Of a DNA stretch of 33,557 nt, positions 1-7,819 are shown in pieces; within the stretch, counting starts at the first letter, position 1; every line of letters begins with the position of its first letter. The stretch is from an uncultured Clostridium sp. (GTDB lineage: Bacteria; Bacillota; Clostridia; TANB77; CAG-508), in the NCBI GenBank assembly GCA_900555075.1, contig USJO01000013.1, positions 1-33,557 on the forward strand, read 5' to 3'. The translations under genes were made by a program, and so were the position numbers. The notes under the pieces are model-generated. The model did no database searches and was not told the origin of the DNA. It worked only from the letters and a program-made list of their open reading frames with translations.

Positions 1-224
1 TTTAAACAATATACATAGTATATGAAGTATCCTCCACACACAGTTATGCCTATTCCTGTAAGCCATGAAATAATTGCATTAACAAGACTTTGTGTTCCTG
101 TTACTAATTTTGTGCTTTCAAGTGATGTAGCAAACACTCCTTTAAACATCATTGCAGAAAATAAAAATACTATCCAAGCTAAAATTTTTGCTGTAATCCT
201 TAATACTTTTTTAAATTTTTTCAT
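1..224 (-). CDS. VirB2/TrbC-like small membrane protein of the transfer apparatus (partial, C-terminus off window)
   Basis: The reading frame starts at ATG 222-224 and is open to the window edge (74 residues visible). It has a short basic start (MKKFKKVLR), a hydrophobic signal-like segment at residues 13-32 ending in an Ala-type cleavage context (GVFAT), then a region with the order LVTGTQSLVNAIISWLTG and a second hydrophobic segment. That two-helix layout, directly behind a VirD4 gene, fits the VirB2/TrbC-like pilin or Maff2-type proteins of Tn1549-like elements. Its start overlaps the stop of the coupling-protein gene as ATGA, so the two are translationally coupled. Exact family is inferred from layout and position; the missing C-terminus prevents a firmer call. 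Confidence 0.6.
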   Translation of the reverse strand, partial: MKKFKKVLRITAKILAWIVFLFSAMMFKGVFATSLESTKLVTGTQSLVNAIISWLTGIGITVCGGYFIYYVYCL

Positions 225-2039
225 TTACCTTTTAAATTCTTCCTGAAGTTATCCTGAATAACTTCTACCTTCATTCTAGGCATTTTTTCTTCTGTTTGTT
301 TATCCCAAATGTTCCAAATTTTAATTGGCTTTATTGGTCTTTCTTCTCTTGCATTTTCCCTTTCAATTCTTAACTTTTGATTATGTTCTTTACTTCCCAT
401 ACCATTTATTTTATTAAAATGCATTTTTGAAATATCAGGTATTGTTGTTATTGCAGGTGGTTTTCCTGATACCATAACCAAAGCATAAGGATTTTCTATC
501 ATTAAAACTTCATCTGGTGTGAGCAGTTTTCTTGAAATTAAACTCATACTACTACTTGATTTATCATACTTACTGTTTGAATTACTACTTTCTCCATAAC
601 TTTGTGCAGTATAAGTTCCAAGTCTTTCAGATATTTTATTTGCTGTTTCTATATTTCCTGTTTTTAAGTATATCAACATACAATTGTCTATAATACTTTG
701 TGCTCCTTCTTTTCCGTACTTTTCTTCTATTTGAGAAAGTAATGATTGCAAACATAAGAAAAATCTAATATTTCTGCCTCTTGCAACTGTTAGCATTGCT
801 TGAAATGAATCTATTTTTGTAAAGTTTGCAAATTCATCTAGTATAAAGTTCATTCTGTTTTTTAACTCTCCACCAGTTTGTCTACTTTGTTCAACAAGTG
901 ATGTATATAATTGCTTAACTAAAATACTACCAAGTCTATGGTAAGTATCTCTATCATCAGGTAGCAAAATATATATTGCTGTTTTTTTATTACCAAAATT
1001 ATTAATATCAAAATCGGATGTTTGAATATTATTTGCAACATATTCATCTACAAACATTTGAAGTGTCGATAATGCAACAGCAACAAAACTTGCTCTTGTT
1101 TTCTGTGGTGCTGTACCGTGCTATTGCAAAGAATTTTTTAATTGGATCGTTTGCCTCTTTTTTAGCCATATATTCATCTATTGGCATCTTACCATTTCTT
1201 TCTTTAAACATTTCTGCAACAAAGTAATATGCATTAGGTAATGTTTGATATTCTCTTCTTCCTTTGTTTTCTAATACAACAGCCATAATTGCTGTTTTTA
1301 TTACACTCATTTCACCATTTTTCCATATAGGTTCTGTTTTCTCATTTTTTTCAACTAATATATTTACTAAATCATTTATCAAACTTTCTGCTAATGGTAT
1401 ATTGTCTTGCTCTACTGCATTTATGATTATATCTAAATAGTTATATTTATTACTTTTTAAAAAATTGATGTAATCTATTGCAATTACATCATATCCTATC
1501 TTTTTTAAATTTTCTGCTGTATATAAATATAACTCTCCCTTAACATCTGATATACACATATTTTCTCCTGCTAATCCAAGCATTGTTATTGTTGGAATTA
1601 TAACTGACCTACTTTTTCCTGATCCTGTGCTACCAACTAATAAAGTGTGCAAGTTTTCATTTATATAATAAATCTTATCCAAATTACCATCTCTTTCAAA
1701 ATGCGTTACTATACCTGCAGATTTTAAACATACTTGATTATACTCTTTTGTTCTATCTATTACATTACAACCAAATACTTTATTAAAATCCTTTTTATTT
1801 AACCACCAACCTGTGCCATATTGTCCCTGTCCAATAGGCTTTGGCACTTTTATTTTTGGTGTTAGCTCTACTTGTTCACTATAATATATATTTTTATTTC
1901 TATTAGAAAATAGTAATAAAAAAGAGGCTACTATCAGTTCTATTATACAGAACATTGTTAGCACTCTTGAATCATTTACTAATGTATTTATTATTGTTTT
2001 AATATTTATTTGTAACAAGCTATTAAAATTATTACTCAA
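221..2039 (-). pseudogene. VirD4/TraG type IV coupling protein, split by a frameshift
   Basis: Two overlapping frames together make one coupling protein, the ATPase that delivers the relaxase-DNA complex to the secretion channel. The first frame (1044-2039) has one membrane segment at residues 25-45 and the Walker A motif GSTGSGKS; the second (221-1057) carries the Walker B region (MNFILDEFANF) and the conserved LPDD and ARGRN stretches. The frames should join as YSTAPQKTRASF; at 1103-1115 the DNA reads as if one copy of a tandem ACAGC/AGCAC 5-mer had been lost. The first frame's only listed start is TTG 2037-2039, but the frame stays open upstream to about 2147 and encodes a further hydrophobic helix behind AGGAG, with only ATT or ATA as possible starts. 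So the 5' end may also be altered. Function as one protein would need frameshifting or a sequencing correction. Confidence 0.85.
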
Positions 2040-2181
2040 TATTAAGTGTAAGCTAACTGAAAAATATGCAGATATCCATATACTTAATATAAGGGCAATA
2101 ATTAATAAAATTCTTCTACTAATTTTTATTCTCCTGTTCTTTTCAATTCACTAATTGAATTTTCCCTTTCACATTAAAATA

Positions 2182-2200
2182 AGAGTAGATTTACTACTCT
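2182..2200 (-). other. 7-bp hairpin in the coupling-protein leader
   Basis: AGAGTAG and CTACTCT pair perfectly around a 5-base loop, about 60 bases upstream of the likely 5' end of the coupling-protein gene. There is only a short, broken T run after it on the minus strand, so it could be a weak terminator or a leader structure. Confidence 0.4.
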
Positions 2201-2226
2201 ATAATATATTTTAACTATTTTCATTT

Positions 2227-2320
2227 GGGATAATTTATTAGTCGCAACCACCCAAGAGCGACACATATTTGTCTAATGGAATAATTTATTAATCGCACCA
2301 CCTAAGAGCGATACATATTT
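2227..2320 (-). repeat. Two tandem 43-44 base hairpin repeats between vapD and the coupling-protein gene
   Basis: Copy A (2227-2270) and copy B (2278-2320) share the flank AAATATGT, a loop of the form TCTTRGGTGGT, and the trailing flank TAATAAATTATYCC when read on the minus strand. Each folds into a 5-bp stem: GTCGC with GCGAC in copy A, ATCGC with GCGAT in copy B. The only stem difference is a paired G-C to A-T change, which keeps the stem. The repeats begin just after the vapD stop codon and precede the transfer genes. I do not recognise the family; an RNA leader element or a protein-binding site are both possible. Confidence 0.7.
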
Positions 2321-2333
2321 TCTCAATATAGTT

Positions 2334-2657
2334 TTATATCTCCAACTCTGATAAATCATTATCATTTGTTGCTTTACTTATTGTTTCTAATAAAGAATGT
2401 TGTTTGCCAATATTTGTTACATCAATTTGTTTAACGCAATTCTTTAACCATTTTAATTCTATAGACATACTTTGAATGATTGCGAAAACCTTACCATCAT
2501 TTAGAGAATCCTTTGAGATATAGCCTGATCCCTGCCTATGTTCAAAATTGTTCTTTTCTAGAAATCTCTTTATTTCTACATATGCCGTTGGAGAATGTTT
2601 TCCTGTGTTTTCTTCATATTTTTTAGTATCTAAATCAAAGTTCAATGCTTTCCTCAT
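2334..2657 (-). CDS. vapD: VapD family endoribonuclease (Cas2-like fold)
   Basis: This 107-residue protein has the VapD layout: an N-terminal strand with acidic residues (LNFDLDTKK), a helix with AYVEIKRFL, the segment GFEHRQGSGYIS-like (here NFEHRQGSGYIS), and WLKNCVKQIDVTNIG near the end. VapD proteins are small ferredoxin-like ribonucleases related to Cas2 and often act as the toxin of a toxin-antitoxin pair. The length matches the family (about 95-110). It lies 17 bases after the 104-residue gene 2675-2989 and has its own ribosome site (GGGAG). An element-borne VapD could stabilise the element or act on host RNA after transfer; which one is inference. Confidence 0.85.
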   Translation of the reverse strand: MRKALNFDLDTKKYEENTGKHSPTAYVEIKRFLEKNNFEHRQGSGYISKDSLNDGKVFAIIQSMSIELKWLKNCVKQIDVTNIGKQHSLLETISKATNDNDLSELEI

Positions 2658-2674
2658 TTATATATTACTCCCTT

Positions 2675-2989
2675 TTAAGCATTTACTGCTTTCACTTCAT
2701 AATAACTCTGTAAACAATCTTCTTTTTGTAGTCCTAATCCATCACCCTCGTCTACATACCAATACCATTCTTTAATAACCTTTAAAAACCAACTTGTATA
2801 TGGGAATTTTGCTGTTTCTCCAAAAGCATTCCAATCTTCTTCTTGCCCTTCAAAAACTCCTTTTTCCGTTTCAACAATTGTATTACTTTTATAACTATTA
2901 AAGTGTTTTCTAATTACATTTAAGCATTGTTCCTCTGTATAACCTGATTTTTTTAATTTATTTTCATCAAATATAAATTCCATCTTCAT
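2675..2989 (-). CDS. Hypothetical protein, 104 aa, upstream partner of vapD
   Basis: I do not recognise a family. The protein is acidic, starts MKMEFIFDENKLKKSGYTEE, and is rich in Trp/Tyr in its second half (FLKVIKEWYWYVDEG). It probably starts at the first or third codon. It immediately precedes vapD in the same orientation with a 17-base gap, the arrangement expected for an antitoxin before its toxin, but no DNA-binding motif is evident. It could equally be an unrelated cargo protein of the element. Confidence 0.6.
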   Translation of the reverse strand: MKMEFIFDENKLKKSGYTEEQCLNVIRKHFNSYKSNTIVETEKGVFEGQEEDWNAFGETAKFPYTSWFLKVIKEWYWYVDEGDGLGLQKEDCLQSYYEVKAVNA

Positions 2990-3127
2990 AGCTTTTTATT
3001 TCCTTTCCATATATATTATACTATATATCCCAAAATAGAAAATATTATTTTTATTATTTTAAATCTTTTTTATATTGCCTATTCAACTATTTACATTTTA
3101 CCATATTTTGTTTTTTTGTTCAATATT

Positions 3128-3946
3128 TTATTCAAATTCTTCTTCATCTTCTAAAATATACTCTGCATAATGTTCGATTTTATCTAATGTTTCTTGTAAT
3201 CTATCATATTTGTCTATCATTCTAATTTGCTCTTCGTTGTATGGAAATATTTCTTTCTCTCCTTCTAATTTACCATTATCTCTCCAAATATTTCTTAATT
3301 CTATACCACCTAAAATTGTTCCTGCAACCATAATACTTGAAAATCTACCTTTTATATTATCTTCTTTGAAAATTTCTACTAATTTCTTATCATTTATTGT
3401 ATTTTTCTCAAAATCAATTCTAAGTTTTTGCATCTGTTCATATATTTCATCGCAAATTTTTCCTAATTCTTTTCTTGATGTAATCTCCTGCTCTTTTACA
3501 TTAACTTCAACTTGTCTTTGCTTTATTGTTGTGTTTTCAATATCTTCCTTTACTATTTCAAAGGCTCTTTCTTTATCACATCCATTTTTAATATACTCAT
3601 CATATTGCAAATAAACAAACCTTAAATCCATAAATAGTTTATTGTACAGATACCCTCTTTCCTTTTCTTCATAGCAAAATACCGTTAATTTATTTGCATC
3701 TGGTAATAGTTTAGCAAGTTTTTCAGCCTCTTCTATTGAATATCCTTTTATTAAAAACTGGCATACTGGAAAAATATTCTGTTTTAAATATTGTGATTTA
3801 TTTAGATATAATTTATTATATAAATATTCTAAATTTTTGTATGAGAGTTTATCTTTATTTACCATATCTGTTAGATAATCGTTTAAATTTGTAAAATAAT
3901 CGTTATTATGCATTAAATTTAATAATAATTTTGTTTTTATATCCAC
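3128..3946 (-). CDS. Element cargo protein of unknown function, 272 aa, acidic EEEFE tail
   Basis: No family recognised. The protein is largely helical by composition: an N-terminal half rich in Leu/Tyr/Asn (LNLMHNNDYFTNLNDYL), a motif-like GYSIEEAEKLAKLLPDANK near residue 70, and a charged middle (about residues 125-190) that may form a coiled coil. It ends in EDEEEFE, the same acidic tail seen on five other proteins of this element. It begins 8 bases after the relaxase stop codon, so it is in the relaxase operon. Unlike other tail-bearing genes it is followed by 138 untranslated bases, so its tail is not explained by overlap with a downstream ribosome site. Confidence 0.65.
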   Translation of the reverse strand: MDIKTKLLLNLMHNNDYFTNLNDYLTDMVNKDKLSYKNLEYLYNKLYLNKSQYLKQNIFPVCQFLIKGYSIEEAEKLAKLLPDANKLTVFCYEEKERGYLYNKLFMDLRFVYLQYDEYIKNGCDKERAFEIVKEDIENTTIKQRQVEVNVKEQEITSRKELGKICDEIYEQMQKLRIDFEKNTINDKKLVEIFKEDNIKGRFSSIMVAGTILGGIELRNIWRDNGKLEGEKEIFPYNEEQIRMIDKYDRLQETLDKIEHYAEYILEDEEEFE

Positions 3947-3954
3947 ATATTCTC

Positions 3955-5190
3955 CTAAATTTCATCTTCCCACTCAAAAGATGATGCATTTCTTTTTGAT
4001 CGTGCAAGTTCCTTCTTTGCTTGTTTTGATAACTGCTTTTTATAATTTAATTCATAATTTCTATTTAATTTATTTTGATTTTCTGTTAAAAAATATAATG
4101 CAGTTAATATTCTATCCGTCAAATCTCTACTATCATTATTATATTTTATATAAGTATATGGTTCACTTGTATTTAACCACTTTCTCTCTATATCTAGTAT
4201 TTGATTTCCTATTAATTTTATTACTTCTTCTTGTGCCTCTTCTTTTGCTTTAGCCATTGCTTGTTCTAGCTTTTCTTTATTAGAATATTTGAATTTCTCC
4301 AATTTTTGTTTTGCTTTTATATATTTTTCAATCTCAATTTTGCATTGTACAGATGAATCTATAATCGTATTTGAAATATTATTAAGTTTATTTATAATAT
4401 CAGGATACTTCATTAAATATTGATACTTTATACTTCCTGTTGTTTGTTTTAAATCTTTTTTTAAATCTATAAGTAAATCAACAATATTCTTGACTTCTGA
4501 ATCTTTTAGTAATGCCCTTATTTTTCTTGACTGATTATAATTTTTTTCATAATTTAATAATTCTTGTATTAGCTTTTCATTTGAAGTTACTTTTTTCAAT
4601 TCATTTAATATGTAATTTTCTGATGTAATATTTTTCTTTACTAAATCTTTTTCTTGATATATTAGTAGTAAATCTTCTCGAAAAACATCATTTGTAAACT
4701 CATTTCTTAATTTATTAATTTCTTTATATTTTACAAAATAATTTATTTTTTGCTTTTTACTCCATACAAAGAATTGAAAGTGTGGATGTCCTTCCTCAAT
4801 GTGTACTGCACCTAAATACTGTATATCTTCTAATTTTATATTCATCTTTTTTGCAATACTCGGTAGTCTATTCTCCAAAAGATTTTTCCATTTATCTTGT
4901 TCATAATATCCTAATCGCTCTGCATCATATTCTCGAAGTGAAATATATCCTCTATATATTGGTACTCTATTTTTTGCCAACTCATCAATGTAATTAATAA
5001 TCGGCTCAATATTTTCTTCATTTTGTATGTTAGGAAACCTTTTAACAACTCCAAAAAGTCCGTGCGTTGTATTAGGATTTTTCAAAACATATTTACTATT
5101 AGCAATATAATCTGTATATCCTTTATGTTGAAAATATGTTGTTCGTTTATTTGGATTATATGCTTTAAATATAAATATTAAATTACTCAT
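3955..5190 (-). CDS. MobP-type (MobP3-like) conjugative relaxase
   Basis: The relaxase nicks oriT and leads the strand through the secretion channel. The first 200 residues hold the family signature: TTHGLFG near residue 50, then VPIYRGYISLREYDAERLGY, then the metal-binding His cluster in GAVHIEEGHPHFQFFVWS. In the usual motif the third His follows the second; here that position is Gln (HPHFQ), a departure worth noting. A Lys/Glu-rich helical C-terminal half follows, ending in the acidic FEWEDEI. I chose ATG 5188-5190, with AGGTGGA upstream, over an in-frame GTG 15 bases earlier. It overlaps the end of the ribbon-helix-helix gene by 8 bases, so the relaxosome genes are coupled. The total of 411 residues is normal for the group. 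Confidence 0.85.
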   Translation of the reverse strand: MSNLIFIFKAYNPNKRTTYFQHKGYTDYIANSKYVLKNPNTTHGLFGVVKRFPNIQNEENIEPIINYIDELAKNRVPIYRGYISLREYDAERLGYYEQDKWKNLLENRLPSIAKKMNIKLEDIQYLGAVHIEEGHPHFQFFVWSKKQKINYFVKYKEINKLRNEFTNDVFREDLLLIYQEKDLVKKNITSENYILNELKKVTSNEKLIQELLNYEKNYNQSRKIRALLKDSEVKNIVDLLIDLKKDLKQTTGSIKYQYLMKYPDIINKLNNISNTIIDSSVQCKIEIEKYIKAKQKLEKFKYSNKEKLEQAMAKAKEEAQEEVIKLIGNQILDIERKWLNTSEPYTYIKYNNDSRDLTDRILTALYFLTENQNKLNRNYELNYKKQLSKQAKKELARSKRNASSFEWEDEI

Positions 5191-5644
5191 TTCTATAAAT
5201 TCCACCTATATTATAGAAGTCTATCAATTCATCTTTCGAAATATCTTCTACTTTTCTACTAACAAAGTAATTTGATTTTTCTCTTGCACTTTTTAATATT
5301 TCTATATACTCCTTATGAAGTTCATCTCCCAAAATTCTTTTTAATACTTCACCCATTGCATAAGTATTTATTGCACTTATTCTAACATTATTTGCATATA
5401 ATTTTCTTTGTGATTTAATGAATCCATCTAATTTATAATCTATGCATTTACTTATTTCTTGAAGAATAACCTCTAAATTATCTTTATACATTTGAATATT
5501 TAACTCTTTATCTATACCTGCTCTTATTAAATCTGATGCAGTATTATATGAAGTTTTTTCAACAACTTTTTGTATCATTTCTTTTTTACTTTTAGGAACT
5601 TTTACAAACATTCTAACCAATTCTTCTTTGTCTTGCTTACTCAA
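5183..5644 (-). CDS. Ribbon-helix-helix relaxosome accessory protein (MobC-like)
   Basis: The N-terminal 40 residues read MFVKVPKSKKEMIQKVVEKT then YNTASDLIRAGIDKEL, the strand-helix-helix pattern of small RHH DNA-binding proteins that help the relaxase recognise oriT. A helical C-terminal part of about 100 residues follows. I favour TTG 5642-5644 as start because AAGGAGGG precedes it at about 5 bases; an earlier in-frame TTG at 5678-5680 would run into the oriT hairpins and lacks a ribosome site. It directly precedes the relaxase, overlaps it by 8 bases and lies just downstream of the putative oriT, exactly where a relaxosome accessory gene is expected. Confidence 0.78.
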   Translation of the reverse strand: MSKQDKEELVRMFVKVPKSKKEMIQKVVEKTSYNTASDLIRAGIDKELNIQMYKDNLEVILQEISKCIDYKLDGFIKSQRKLYANNVRISAINTYAMGEVLKRILGDELHKEYIEILKSAREKSNYFVSRKVEDISKDELIDFYNIGGIYRNE

Positions 5645-5659
5645 TAATCCCTCCTTGCT

Positions 5660-5800
5660 CTTTCCTGATATTCGGTTCAAAATTGCCTCATAGCAATTTT
5701 GCAGGAACAGGGAGTCGCTCCGACTCCCTCAAACAGCCTAAAAGCGTGGCTTTTAGCGAGATACTCTTTTTTTTATAGGGTGACTTTTGGTCTCCCCATA
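5660..5800. other. oriT: Putative origin of transfer (oriT): four successive inverted repeats
   Basis: The 140 bases between the RHH gene and the 187-aa gene contain four inverted repeats. These are AAAATTGC/GCAATTTT at 5679-5700, AGGGAGTCG/CGACTCCCT at 5709-5729, CTAAAAGC/GCTTTTAG at 5738-5756, and GGGtGAC/GTCtCCC at 5778-5796. The middle part is much richer in G+C than its surroundings. A cluster of hairpins next to the relaxosome genes is the normal layout of oriT. The nick site cannot be assigned by eye. The fourth hairpin could instead end the 187-aa transcript. Confidence 0.6.
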
Positions 5801-5812
5801 TTTTTAGCTTTT

Positions 5813-6376
5813 TTATTCAAATTCTTCCTCTTCTTCTCGTTCTTTTGTGATCTCAACATATTCTTCTATGGCTTTTATTGACTCATCATAACTGTATGAT
5901 AAAGTTGCTTTTTCTATCATAGTTCTAGACTCATTATACATATTATTTTGCTTTAATATTTTAGATACTTCTCCTAATATTTCAGGAATGAATACCATAC
6001 CATAAATATTACATTTTACTTTTTGAATTTCTTTATGTTGAGAATTAGTTTTTAAATCTTTACCTCTCATCTTTTCTGATATATCAATGTATTTATTAGC
6101 AACTGGCTTAAATCTTTCATATTGAAAATCGTTTCTCATTTCGTACATCATCAAATGTATTATCTCACTTATTTGATTAGAGTTTAATGACATTTTTTCA
6201 ACCTTTTCTAGTTCTCTTTTTTCTTCTTCTGTTCCATAATATAGATTTAATGGAGTATCACTTACATATCCTAATGTCATTAAACTATGTGCCAATGCCT
6301 CTCTATATTCTGTATCCAAATTTGCATCGTATAAATCTTCTCTTATATCACTTATTCTTATTATTTTTTTACTCAA
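5813..6376 (-). CDS. Element cargo protein, 187 aa, paralogous to its upstream neighbour, EEEFE tail
   Basis: Function unknown. The last 75 residues match the complete 76-residue protein encoded just upstream: both read as a hydrophobic helix, then a K-x-N-x-M-x-x-x-S-x-x-M-I-E-K-A/I-T segment, then SYDEA/S and an I-x-E-Y-V-D/E-I-T stretch before an acidic tail. The N-terminal 110 residues are extra and unrecognised (ISDIREDLYDANLDTEYREA). The tail is EREEEEEFE. The start is TTG 6374-6376 with TAGGAGAG, overlapping the previous stop region. It is the last gene before oriT; 130 non-coding bases follow. Confidence 0.65.
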   Translation of the reverse strand: MSKKIIRISDIREDLYDANLDTEYREALAHSLMTLGYVSDTPLNLYYGTEEEKRELEKVEKMSLNSNQISEIIHLMMYEMRNDFQYERFKPVANKYIDISEKMRGKDLKTNSQHKEIQKVKCNIYGMVFIPEILGEVSKILKQNNMYNESRTMIEKATLSYSYDESIKAIEEYVEITKEREEEEEFE

Positions 6377-6388
6377 ACTAAATCTCTC

Positions 6389-6619
6389 CTATTCATATTC
6401 TTCAAAATCTTCTTCAAGACCTGCCTCATCAGTTATATCAACATATTCTGATATTATACAAAGAGCCTCATCATAACTTTTTGCATTTGTAGTTATTTTT
6501 TCTATCATTTCTTTCGACTGCTCTTGCATACCATTTCTTTTTAAAGTCCTAGATGCAATTCCCATAAGATTAAAAATATTTCCATCTTTTCCAATCAAAG
6601 CACATTTTGGTTTTTCCAT
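6389..6619 (-). CDS. Small conserved ICE protein, 76 aa (FNLMGIASRTLK type)
   Basis: The protein reads MEKPKCALIGKDGNIFNLMG then IASRTLKRNGMQEQSKEMIE, a pattern I know as a recurrent hypothetical in Tn1549-like elements; no function is established. It ends in EEDFEEYE, a variant of the shared acidic tail. Its ATG overlaps the stop of the ArdA-like gene (AATAATG), and its ribosome site GAGGAGG is made by the Glu codons of that gene's tail. The same domain forms the C-terminus of the next protein (5813-6376), so the two are tandem paralogues. Confidence 0.72.
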   Translation of the reverse strand: MEKPKCALIGKDGNIFNLMGIASRTLKRNGMQEQSKEMIEKITTNAKSYDEALCIISEYVDITDEAGLEEDFEEYE

Positions 6620-7731
6620 TATTCAAATTCCTCCTCTTCATTTTGTTCTAATTCAAAACTTTCTTTTTCCATTAGATATCCTAATGCAGTATATCTTCCA
6701 CTATATGTACAACCATTTCTTGTATAATCTTCTGCTAATCTTTCATAATCAATATATTCTGCCAATTCACTTACATTATCAAAATGCCCTGTTTCATTTA
6801 CTAAATATTCTCCCATTGCTTTTGCATTTTGAATATCAGGTAATAACTCATATTTCTTTATTTCTTCTGTTAACTTTATTATATCTTTAAATGAATTAAC
6901 ATCCATTTCTTTGTACTCTAAAAGAGCAACAAATTTTGCGATTTGAATGTTGTCCATTTTTTGCAATCTTAATGCTAATGCTTGTACATCAGGCAACGAT
7001 ATGTCTTTTTCTCTAAACTCTAATCTGCTTACTATTCTTTCCATTATCAATGTTAAATTGTTTTTCACTTGTGGGTATAAATTTAAAATTGAACATTCTA
7101 GAACTTTTATACTATTTTCCTTTACTCCTAATAGCTCAAGTTTTTCTTTTAGTCTATTTTCTGACATTGGAAATATTAAATCTACTCTTTTACACAAATT
7201 ATCTTTTTCATACTTTTTACTATCAGTTACTAGCAATCTTATTATATGCTTTTCTGTAATCTTTTCATCTATTAAGTCATTTGTAAACATATATCTAATA
7301 TTGAGTAATGCACCTTTTGAATAAAACTTATATTTTATATTATTTGTAGAAAAATATTGTTCTCCTAATTTTTCAATATCTATAAATTGCATTAAATATT
7401 CTGGTATTTCAAAATCAGGAACATTATTTAAAACATACTCTCCTAACTCCTTATTGTTATGAATGTTTATTATTTTATAATAGTCTATATTTGAAAGTAA
7501 TTCTATTATTTCATCTATATTATTTATTGTGTAATCTTTAATTTCTAAATATGCATCTAGTATTTTTACATCAATATCTTCAATATTATTTAATAAATGT
7601 TCTATATTGTTTATTGTTTCAAGGTCTAATGATTCATTATTATTTGTTAAATATTTATTTACACATTTATTAAGCACTTCGTATTCTTTACCATTTCTTT
7701 TTAAATTTACATTCATTTTTGAATTTTCCAC
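6619..7731 (-). CDS. ArdA-like antirestriction protein with a duplicated domain, 370 aa
   Basis: ArdA proteins mimic DNA and block type I restriction enzymes during entry into a new host. The C-terminal third (about residues 245-355) has the ICE ArdA pattern: LPDVQALALRLQKMD, then MGEYLVNETGHF, then LAEYIDYERLAEDY and YTALGYL. A diverged copy lies at about residues 38-145 (LGEYVLNN, FEIPEYLMQFIDIEKLGEQY). Between them is a segment with LIFPMSENRLKEKLELLGV, like the N-terminal part of such proteins. The start is GTG 7729-7731 behind AAGGAGGAG. It ends in EQNEEEEFE. The protein is acidic, as expected for a DNA mimic. Family membership is by pattern recognition, so a general element-borne polyvalent protein remains possible. 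Confidence 0.6.
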   Translation of the reverse strand: MENSKMNVNLKRNGKEYEVLNKCVNKYLTNNNESLDLETINNIEHLLNNIEDIDVKILDAYLEIKDYTINNIDEIIELLSNIDYYKIINIHNNKELGEYVLNNVPDFEIPEYLMQFIDIEKLGEQYFSTNNIKYKFYSKGALLNIRYMFTNDLIDEKITEKHIIRLLVTDSKKYEKDNLCKRVDLIFPMSENRLKEKLELLGVKENSIKVLECSILNLYPQVKNNLTLIMERIVSRLEFREKDISLPDVQALALRLQKMDNIQIAKFVALLEYKEMDVNSFKDIIKLTEEIKKYELLPDIQNAKAMGEYLVNETGHFDNVSELAEYIDYERLAEDYTRNGCTYSGRYTALGYLMEKESFELEQNEEEEFE

Positions 7732-7819
7732 TTCTACATCTCCTCCTTAAAATTCTCTCGCACGAGAATCGATTTTGTGGCTTTTTTATTCTTTATTGGA
7801 GTAGTTTTACCTTTAAAAA
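7732..7819 (-). other. Short intergenic stretch with hairpin and shared 17-mer
   Basis: It holds the 17-mer AATCGATTTTGTGGCTT (7767-7783), which recurs at 10386-10402 beside metK, and a small palindrome TCTCGCACGAGA (7756-7767). Function unknown; a regulator site is possible. Confidence 0.4.

Noticed and set aside
22..246. Plus-strand 74-aa reading frame at the left edge
   Set aside because: It is the reverse of the coupled minus-strand membrane-protein start, which has the ATGA overlap and a signal-like segment; the plus frame has no ribosome site.
1100..1120. Programmed ribosomal frameshift in the coupling-protein gene
   Set aside because: No slippery heptamer or downstream pseudoknot is apparent, and the missing tandem 5-mer gives a simpler mutational explanation.
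2227..2320. Possible CRISPR array
   Set aside because: Only two copies, 7 bases apart, without spacers of usable length; hairpin repeats explain them better.
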